A DNA stretch of 5,944 nt, taken from the NCBI GenBank assembly GCA_023381535.1, contig JAMCSN010000114.1, positions 1-5,944 of the forward strand, given 5' to 3'. Shown piece after piece: positions 1 to 5,066 of the stretch (positions are counted from its first letter, which is position 1; each line of letters opens with the position of its first letter). The translations under genes and the position numbers were made by a program. The notes under the pieces are model-generated. The model was not told where the DNA came from. It saw nothing but the letters and a program-made list of their open reading frames with translations, and made no database searches. The DNA comes from Bacteroidota bacterium. GTDB lineage: Bacteria; Bacteroidota; Ignavibacteria; Ignavibacteriales; Melioribacteraceae.

Positions 1-20
1 GAACATTAGAGGTAATTGGC

Positions 21-37
21 TAACAAAACTATTGTTA
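21..37. repeat. Short inverted repeat near the left edge
   Basis: TAACAA-AACTA-TTGTTA gives 6-base arms with a 5-nt spacer beyond the terminator. It could be an operator for a gene lying left of the window, but no such gene is visible and short AT-rich dyads are common by chance. Confidence 0.2.
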
Positions 38-81
38 TAAAGGTTTCTTTTGTTACTGACCCTGCGCTGAAAGGAAAGTTA

Positions 82-110
82 TAAAACAAAAATCCCGCCG
101 TGGCGGGATT
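82..110 (-). terminator. Intrinsic (Rho-independent) terminator of the operon
   Basis: AATCCCGCC-GT-GGCGGGATT (91-110) is a perfect inverted repeat. Read on the minus strand it is followed directly by a T-rich tract, TTTTTGTTTTAT, the classic layout for leftward termination. On the plus strand the hairpin is followed by AACTAAAAAA, so it is not a good terminator in that direction. It lies about 258 nt past the stop of the OmpA-family gene, giving a long 3' untranslated region if that gene is its client. Confidence 0.8.
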
Positions 111-368
111 AACTAAAAAATATTTTTCGAATATTAAGTAGTTAACGCCCGGCAGCTAACAATTAGCGTAGCAGGACACCAAAACATTTTTAGTATATAC
201 GTCTGTCTGTTCATATTTATTTTTTTCGTGTTCATAAAGTGCATGCAAAGTAATTAAAAGCGGATATTATGTCAAGCATTGCGGACGTGCGGCTCTTCTG
301 TACTCAATTTTGGAAAAGAAAATTTCATGATCTTTTTTTACTAGAGAGAAAAAACATAGGAGAGAATT
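111..368. other. Non-coding stretch between the OmpA-family gene and the terminator
   Basis: These 258 bases carry no convincing gene. They are AT-rich with poly-T/poly-A runs. A short GC-rich island at about 141-180 includes an imperfect palindrome and an attC-like fragment. Two tiny open frames (plus 269-376, minus 325-372) lack supporting features. The segment may simply be the operon's 3' untranslated region. Confidence 0.5.
141..160. repeat. Imperfect palindrome in the 3' untranslated region
   Basis: GTTAACGCCCGGCAGCTAAC pairs GTTA with TAAC at its ends and has a CCGG-type core with two mismatches. It is followed at once by a small inverted repeat GCTAA-CAA-TTAGC (155-167). The two compete for the same bases. 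It could be a remnant of a small mobile or recombination element, or an RNA structure; nothing in the window decides. Confidence 0.35.
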
Positions 369-2066
369 TCATTTGATGATTAATTCTATTCGCCGGTTTT
401 TTTCTCTTGCTTCAAATGTTTTGTCGTTTGTGATGGGCAGAGTTTCGCCATATCCCACAGCGATAATTCTATCGGGATCAATATTCGAATGCAGTAATAT
501 GTATGTGCGCACGTTATCGGCTCTTCTCTGAGAGATTTCTTGATTGAAAGTTTTAGCTGCAACATAATCGTTATGTCCAGCAATTGTAATAGTAGAGGAA
601 GGAAAATATTTCAGAACTTGAATTGCTTTGTCCAAAATCTTTTCTGCATTATCGTCAAGCGAGTAGCCAAGCCACTGAAACTTTATGCCGGTTATGCGGA
701 TAATAATTTCGTCACCGCTTTCCAGAATCTCAGCTTCGTTGGGATTAAATATGCCGGCAACTTCGGAAGGTATCCTCTTTGTTTGTGCGGCGTCGCCAAC
801 GTCTTTTGTTACAGGCGGAACATATTCGGTTTGCTTTTCCTGTGCGAGATTGTCATGATTTCCAAAAATGTTCCATGCAAGAATTAAATCTTCCCAAGAG
901 TTTTTGTCGGAATCAACTTCTTTAATTGTTCGTGTGACATTTATTGCCAGAATAGCTTTCGTTTCAGCATGTGCTGCAAGATTTTTTAGATTCGAGTAAT
1001 CATAATTGTCGCTGTAGATCATGTCCGTAACAGATTTCGCCAAAGATTTGCTTTCGTTAAAAGTTTTTGGAGCGTATTCGTCGGCGTCTCCTTTTTCCGC
1101 AAGCTGAATAAGTTCATCCGTTTTGGAAAGAATTTGTGTTCTAACGGCAAGATGTTTTGCTTCGAGATATTTCAATGCCGCATCTAGGGAGGATTCGGCG
1201 GCGCGCTCGGTCCGGTCTTTCTCGAACGTCAAAGCAGTTTCAGAAAGAATTTCTTCGGCGGCATTCCATAATTCCGAGGCATAAACTTCGGCGCCGGCGG
1301 TCTCGGCGTCTTTTCTAATTCGCAATAAACCCGAATACCTGCCGGAAAACTTCTTGGCGTTCTCTGTAGATTTGTTGAACAACACAGCGGCATCATCAAC
1401 CGAAGTTTTTATTTGATTCAAATCATTTCCTTCGGAGATGCTTTCTAAAATATTATTAAGTTTTGCGGCGCTTTGCGAGTAACTTAACGGCGCCAGTAAA
1501 TTTGCCAACGATGCATTTGTATTATTTAGCGGCGTCCAATTGAACACCAAGTTGTTTGCAAAATCCGCATATTTTTTTGCGTTGTTGTAATTATCGAGTA
1601 GAAGAGGAATGGCTTCTTGAACGTCTTTGTAATCTTTGTCTGAATAATCTTCAATTGCATTCATAAATTTATTTTCAGAGGCATCCCAATAATGAACCGC
1701 GTATCTATCGGCATTAGATTTAACAGCAGTTTGCCGTGCTATTAATACCGTTCCGAATGTTTTAGATCTTTCTTCAACCGAATCGTTTATCTTGGTTAGT
1801 ATGCTTATCACCTTTTCCAATTCTATCTGAATATCAGCCGGCGATTTACTTTTCTCTTTATACTTTACTGCGGTTTGATAATGCGAAACAGCATCTGCGT
1901 ATTCTTCTGGAAATAGAACGTCGCCGGATTCATCCACGACCAGATTTAAAGATGAAGCGGCTTCATTAAATAACCCTTCTGGATTTTTTTGTGCGTTCAA
2001 AATGCCCGCGGTAAGCAGAAGCAAGATCGGGAACACTTTTAAAATATTTGAGCAAGATCGTATCAT
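369..2066 (-). CDS. OmpA-family peptidoglycan-binding envelope protein with repeat-rich helical region
   Basis: This is a 565-residue exported protein predicted to tie the outer membrane or periplasm to peptidoglycan. A Sec signal peptide is visible: basic start, hydrophobic core FPILLLLTAG, and likely cleavage near residues 24-26 (NAQ). Residues about 30-400 are helical and Ala/Lys/Glu-rich, with a degenerate repeat of about 70 residues marked by a Tyr at 56, 122, 196, 262 and 331 (for example ADEYAPKTFNESKSLA), resembling DUF4398-type repeats. Residues about 449-565 form an OmpA C-terminal domain: GHND (497-500), NQEISQRRADNV, VGYGE and NRRIEL. The two peptidoglycan-contacting residues known from Acinetobacter OmpA correspond to Asp500 and Arg515, with the same 15-residue spacing. 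There is no N-terminal beta-barrel, unlike classical OmpA. The ATG overlaps the upstream stop as ATGA and has no clear Shine-Dalgarno, so translational coupling is likely. The OmpA domain is certain; the role of the helical part is unknown. Confidence 0.93.
   Translation of the reverse strand: MIRSCSNILKVFPILLLLTAGILNAQKNPEGLFNEAASSLNLVVDESGDVLFPEEYADAVSHYQTAVKYKEKSKSPADIQIELEKVISILTKINDSVEERSKTFGTVLIARQTAVKSNADRYAVHYWDASENKFMNAIEDYSDKDYKDVQEAIPLLLDNYNNAKKYADFANNLVFNWTPLNNTNASLANLLAPLSYSQSAAKLNNILESISEGNDLNQIKTSVDDAAVLFNKSTENAKKFSGRYSGLLRIRKDAETAGAEVYASELWNAAEEILSETALTFEKDRTERAAESSLDAALKYLEAKHLAVRTQILSKTDELIQLAEKGDADEYAPKTFNESKSLAKSVTDMIYSDNYDYSNLKNLAAHAETKAILAINVTRTIKEVDSDKNSWEDLILAWNIFGNHDNLAQEKQTEYVPPVTKDVGDAAQTKRIPSEVAGIFNPNEAEILESGDEIIIRITGIKFQWLGYSLDDNAEKILDKAIQVLKYFPSSTITIAGHNDYVAAKTFNQEISQRRADNVRTYILLHSNIDPDRIIAVGYGETLPITNDKTFEAREKNRRIELIIK
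2063..2066 (-). promoter_or_regulatory. ATGA stop/start overlap (translational coupling)
   Basis: The lipoprotein gene stops with TGA (2065-2063), and this stop overlaps the ATG (2066-2064) of the OmpA-family gene. Only an A-rich stretch lies just upstream, with no recognisable Shine-Dalgarno. Start by reinitiation of the terminating ribosome is therefore the simplest reading. It would tie OmpA-family protein output to translation of the lipoprotein. Confidence 0.75.
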
Positions 2067-3874
2067 TTTTTTATGTCGCGAGAAAGTGTTTCAAATTTTT
2101 GATTTGCCAAAGTTGTGTCGGTTGAACTGCTGACGGAAGCCTGAAAAGCTTCGACCGTATCTGCCGTTGGTTCATAAATTGAGATCAAGAAATTGTACTT
2201 GGCGCTATCCAGTTGTATAGAATACCCGATGTTGGAACTGTAAATGTTGGTTGGAAGTTTTCCTGTAATCGGAAAATTGGCGGTCGAATCATACTTCAGA
2301 TAGTCGCTTGTATCCGGCGGCATGTAATATATTTTTGCAAAGATCGTGCGCGTTTCGTTTTTGTCAACTTCCACCGCAAAATTGAGTTTCCGAAATTGTG
2401 TGTAAGTGTCACCGTCTAAGTCAACAATGTCAGACCACCACACTCTGGAAATCGTATAGAAATAAGAATCTTCACTTTCAGATTCGAATTTCACATCGTT
2501 AAGTTCCGGAGTTGATTCATCCGCCAGTGCGACTAAAATATTGTTTGCCGATTCATACAATTCAATTTTGAAATCATACGTACCGTGTCCAAGTTCAATG
2601 GCAGGCGTTCCAACGAAACATGAAACCGTATCTTGCACATTCTGATCGTAAATTGAATAATTTGGAAACTCGTGATAGATTTGGTACACGGTCTCCGCAC
2701 TCTTTTTATAATACAGCTTTGCATAAACATTTTTTGTCAGCGGTGCATCAACATCAACGTTGAGAACAAGCTTTGCGTAACGCCAATACGTGTTGTTGCT
2801 TCGGTCAAACCGATTGGACCAGCGCACGTTGATCGAGTAGTTCTTATCATTGGACGACTGCTCGAAGCGCTGCATAGTAAGAAGAACGCTGTCTTTTTGA
2901 CCGGTGGTTGCTTCAATGCGCGTGTTACCTGCTTCATAGACTTCTATTTTAAAATCATAGTTTCCTCTCGGCAATTCTTTATTTGGGTCTCCGATTGGAA
3001 CAAAAAAAAGATTTTTTGAATCGGAGCCGTTTGCGGTGTGCTCTCCTAAGAAAGCATAGAACGTAAAACTTGATGCATCATGCAGCTTATAAAAAACGCG
3101 CGCGTTCACAGTGCGGGTTACATTTTCTTGAATCCGCAAGTCAAAATTAAGTCGCTTCGATTGAACGTAGTGATCGAGATTTGTATCAATGCTGTCGGAC
3201 CACCAGACTTTATCAATCGAATAAGTATAATCTTCTTCTGGAGATTTGCTGCATGAAAAGCAGAACGCAATTATCACCGAGGCAAAAATCACTAGACATG
3301 TTTTCTTATTAATATTATTGATAGAAGATTTAGTTACCTCGGCTTGAAAAGGATTATCATTTGTATTTTCATAGTAGAAATAATAACGGTTTGGATTTAC
3401 TGGCCAATTCAAAGCGCCGGTATCAAAGTCGCTTCCCTTTTTGAAACCCAATGCCGCAGCCGGTAAACCCACCATCTGTAAATCTTTTAAGAGACCTTCA
3501 TGAGGTAATTGAACCTTCGAAAAGCCGGTTATATTTGAATAAAAATTGTCCGAGCTATTTTTAACAAGTTCAAAATCGCCGGTCGATAAAGGCATATCTC
3601 CGTATTTAGAATTCTCGACAAAAATTGTCCCCTTAATTCTTACACCGTTTTCTGTATTGATTACGTTTGCGGGATTCGTTTTAATTTTTAATGCACTGCC
3701 GCCTTGCCCAATTGTGAAAACATCAGGGTTGGATTCGAGATCTTGATCAACAAACGGATCAACCGGCTCGACAAAATTTTCTTTTGTGCATCCAATCAAA
3801 AACGAAAAGATTATGACGAAAACAAGAGCTCCAATTTTCTTTACGCGTATTGATAGTTTGATTTCCGAGTTCAT
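2063..3874 (-). CDS. Apparent fusion of two lipoproteins: N-terminal unknown domain plus three tandem ~125-residue repeats
   Basis: From the chosen ATG at 3874 the product is 603 residues. The open frame extends to an ATG at 3907, inside the upstream gene, but 3874 is preferred: it has AGGA 8 nt upstream and gives a compact lipoprotein signal with basic RVKK, a hydrophobic core and the lipobox LIGC (Cys29). Residues 30 to about 182 are an unrecognised secreted domain. Residues 189-208 then form a second complete lipoprotein signal (NKKTC, hydrophobic core, FSC at Cys208, then SKSPEED, like a Bacteroidota lipoprotein export signal). Three tandem repeats follow, at 216-345, 346-470 and 471-603. 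They share YSI-x-x-VWWSD, an Asp-rich turn (DLDGDTY in the third), RLNF, KIYYK, G-x-YDFKIEIYE and a terminal KFE. The repeats recall the WWSD/DGDGY domain seen in some 'choice-of-anchor' secreted proteins; that link is from memory only. The gene begins 10 nt after the upstream gene ends. Function is unknown; envelope surface or periplasmic location is inferred. Confidence 0.85.
   Translation of the reverse strand: MNSEIKLSIRVKKIGALVFVIIFSFLIGCTKENFVEPVDPFVDQDLESNPDVFTIGQGGSALKIKTNPANVINTENGVRIKGTIFVENSKYGDMPLSTGDFELVKNSSDNFYSNITGFSKVQLPHEGLLKDLQMVGLPAAALGFKKGSDFDTGALNWPVNPNRYYFYYENTNDNPFQAEVTKSSINNINKKTCLVIFASVIIAFCFSCSKSPEEDYTYSIDKVWWSDSIDTNLDHYVQSKRLNFDLRIQENVTRTVNARVFYKLHDASSFTFYAFLGEHTANGSDSKNLFFVPIGDPNKELPRGNYDFKIEVYEAGNTRIEATTGQKDSVLLTMQRFEQSSNDKNYSINVRWSNRFDRSNNTYWRYAKLVLNVDVDAPLTKNVYAKLYYKKSAETVYQIYHEFPNYSIYDQNVQDTVSCFVGTPAIELGHGTYDFKIELYESANNILVALADESTPELNDVKFESESEDSYFYTISRVWWSDIVDLDGDTYTQFRKLNFAVEVDKNETRTIFAKIYYMPPDTSDYLKYDSTANFPITGKLPTNIYSSNIGYSIQLDSAKYNFLISIYEPTADTVEAFQASVSSSTDTTLANQKFETLSRDIKK
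2066..3229 (-). repeat. Three tandem protein-coding repeats (~125 aa each)
   Basis: Repeat A spans about 3229-2840, B 2839-2465 and C 2464-2066. Shared landmarks are VWWSD (VRWSN in B), a Leu-Asn-Phe/Val strand, R/K-x-V/I-x-A-K/R-x-Y/F-Y-K, G-x-YDFKIE-x-YE (YNFLISIYE in C) and K/R-FE near the end. The start of A and the start of C are also visibly similar at DNA level (both contain CCACCA plus ATCG on the plus strand), whereas B has drifted more. This suggests A and C are closer relatives, or under stronger constraint. Confidence 0.8.
3251..3316 (-). other. Internal second lipoprotein signal peptide inside the lipoprotein frame
   Basis: Codons for residues 187-208 (numbered from the ATG at 3874) encode a short Asn-rich lead, KK, a hydrophobic run LVIFASVIIAF and then C-F-S-C with Cys208 at 3253-3251, followed by SKSPEED. 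It has the layout of an N-terminal lipoprotein signal but lies in the middle of the frame. No ATG, GTG or TTG stands in frame just ahead of KK. Only rare ATC or ATT codons could start a separate protein, and the nearest GAGG (3340-3337) is poorly spaced for them. Confidence 0.7.
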
Positions 3875-3882
3875 GGCTCCGT

Positions 3883-3886
3883 TCCT
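3883..3886 (-). promoter_or_regulatory. Shine-Dalgarno AGGA deciding the lipoprotein start
   Basis: AGGA overlaps the TAG stop of the upstream barrel gene (TAGGA) and lies 8 nt before the ATG at 3874-3872. It favours 3874 over the in-frame ATG at 3907, which would overlap the upstream gene by 23 nt and add a non-signal-like 11-residue leader. Confidence 0.6.
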
Positions 3887-5039
3887 AAAAAATCCATCTA
3901 TATCCAAACATTACGTTTACCTGATTGCCGCCCGGGTACAATTTGTATTGATTGGTAAACTCGCCGGGCAATGGTTCCTTTCCGAAGACAGCCATCCTTG
4001 AACCAAAAAAGAAATATTGAACGTCTATGAAAAAATTGTAAAGTGTGTAAGTTATTCCGCCGCCTGCCAGGTATCCGGGACCACTATCTTTTTCCAGCGG
4101 GAAGTATGAAGTTAATGTGGGGTATTTTGTGTTTTGAAAACTTGAAAACCAGTAGCATCCGCCGGCAACAGCGTATGCACTTAAATGATTATTGAACACG
4201 CTAATAAGATTGTAACGAATCTGAAGGTATAGAAGGTTTGATTTAAGTATGTAAGTTGAGGTGTTTGACTCGGAATAATTGTACCCGACTCTGAAACCCA
4301 GCCGCCAATTTGTTTTTGAGAACTCTAAAAATCCGCCCAACGGATTTTTTAAATTCTTAAAATTCTTTTCGTACGGAATTTGAGAGATGCCGTACAGCCC
4401 GCCAACGCCGACGTAAAAATCTCCCACGTCTGCAAGAATGTCTTGTGAAAGAATATAGCCGTCAAACGGGTAAAGTATTTTCGTCCACACTTTATTGTTG
4501 TTAATCTCGTCGGCAATTGTCAAAACTTTTTCTCCATTGATTACTATGCCAACGTTTTGCGATTGATAACCCGGAAGCCCTTTAACAAACGAATAATCCT
4601 TATTGCAAAATCTAAATTCATATTGCCAGCCGTCGGTGCCGATCTCTTCCTTGTATCCATACTTTTTATCTATTGCTAATTTCTTTTGAATGGTGATTAG
4701 AAATTTATCTTCCACATAACCTTTTTTAGGATAAAGAACTTTCCGCCACCCAAACCTGCCTGCCCGCTCCGACTTGTCGGAGACGAGGCGAGCCGGATCG
4801 GCAAGATGTCCCGTGTTGCCATTATCAATTAACACCAAAACCTTTTCAAGATAAACGTAATGCCCGGTAACCTTTGCCTCGGCGGAAGGAGTTTCGTAAA
4901 CGTTTATCGTTGCTTCTGATATGTAGAAAATTTGTGCGGACCAGCCGTCGTTGGTAAGGCGCTGCGGCAGAATCGGATTCTGAAATAAACAAAGACACAA
5001 ACCGGCAAGACAAAAATATTTTTTCAATTCACTCAGCAT
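3885..5039 (-). CDS. Exported protein with two SH3-like repeats and a C-terminal outer-membrane beta-barrel
   Basis: The product is 384 residues from the ATG at 5039; an in-frame TTG at 5048 is possible but less likely. A Sec signal peptide is visible (LKKYFCLAGLCLCLF, cleavage near residues 25-27). Two homologous SH3-like units follow. Unit 1 (about 31-112) runs from NDGWSAQIFYI through KVLVLIDNG to WRKVLYPKKGYVED. Unit 2 (about 134-202) runs from TDGWQYEFRFC through KVLTIADEI to WTKILYPFDGYILSQD. SH3b-type domains often bind cell-wall peptides, but no ligand can be assigned here. Residues about 207-384 alternate in the manner of beta-strands, Gly/Tyr/aromatic-rich (FYVGVGGLYG, WRLGFRVGYNY, YLAGGGITYTLY), and end in VMFGYRWIF; a C-terminal aromatic residue is typical of barrel proteins recognised by BamA. 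Unit 1 carries an extra segment of about 20 residues (78-97) that unit 2 lacks, encoded by a GC-rich palindrome. No named gene is recognised. Confidence 0.85.
   Translation of the reverse strand: MLSELKKYFCLAGLCLCLFQNPILPQRLTNDGWSAQIFYISEATINVYETPSAEAKVTGHYVYLEKVLVLIDNGNTGHLADPARLVSDKSERAGRFGWRKVLYPKKGYVEDKFLITIQKKLAIDKKYGYKEEIGTDGWQYEFRFCNKDYSFVKGLPGYQSQNVGIVINGEKVLTIADEINNNKVWTKILYPFDGYILSQDILADVGDFYVGVGGLYGISQIPYEKNFKNLKNPLGGFLEFSKTNWRLGFRVGYNYSESNTSTYILKSNLLYLQIRYNLISVFNNHLSAYAVAGGCYWFSSFQNTKYPTLTSYFPLEKDSGPGYLAGGGITYTLYNFFIDVQYFFFGSRMAVFGKEPLPGEFTNQYKLYPGGNQVNVMFGYRWIF
4749..4808. repeat. In-frame GC-rich palindromic insertion within the SH3-like coding region
   Basis: This stretch of about 60 bp is roughly 67% G+C by hand count, far above its AT-rich surroundings. 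It contains the perfect inverted repeat CTCCGACTTGTCGGAG (4767-4782) flanked by outer arms GCCT (4758-4761) and AGGC (4786-4789), giving an imperfect hairpin of 32 bp. It encodes about 20 residues, including LADPARL and SERAGRFG, that are absent from the paralogous second unit of the same protein. Length is a multiple of three and the reading frame stays open. This resembles the protein-embedded palindromic elements known from Rickettsia. The exact ends are estimated from the paralogue comparison. Confidence 0.6.
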
Positions 5040-5066
5040 TGATTTCAAAATTCATTTCTTCAGCTC

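Noticed and set aside
20..45. Bacteroidota-type promoter (TAnnTTTG) on the minus strand, read as TAGTTTTG
   Set aside because: No matching upstream -33 element is visible and no gene start is available in the window to test it.
141..180. Integron attC-like fragment: TAACAATT, nine bases, then GGAC, as at the start of many attC sites
   Set aside because: No matching GTTRRRY end or complementary second half is found within the usual 57-141 bp in either direction, and there is no integrase or cassette gene in the window.
325..372. Minus-strand 15-codon frame whose ATG overlaps the OmpA-family stop (ATGA)
   Set aside because: Too short with a low-complexity product. An ATG overlapping a TGA arises easily here because the stop is preceded by AAA.
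269..376. Plus-strand 35-codon open frame
   Set aside because: It has no Shine-Dalgarno and no recognisable protein features, overlaps the end of the OmpA-family gene, and is of a length expected by chance.
2672..3019. Plus-strand 115-codon open frame opposite the lipoprotein repeats (and a similar one at 540-887)
   Set aside because: Both lie entirely antisense to clearly real genes with recognisable domains or repeats. Their products are Cys/Ile/Val-rich without domain-like features, as expected from a shadow frame.
3875..3907. Upstream ATG at 3907 as the start of the lipoprotein gene
   Set aside because: It would overlap the barrel gene by 23 nt, lacks a ribosome site and adds an acidic, aromatic leader in front of a good lipoprotein signal. 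The ATG at 3874 has AGGA at proper spacing.
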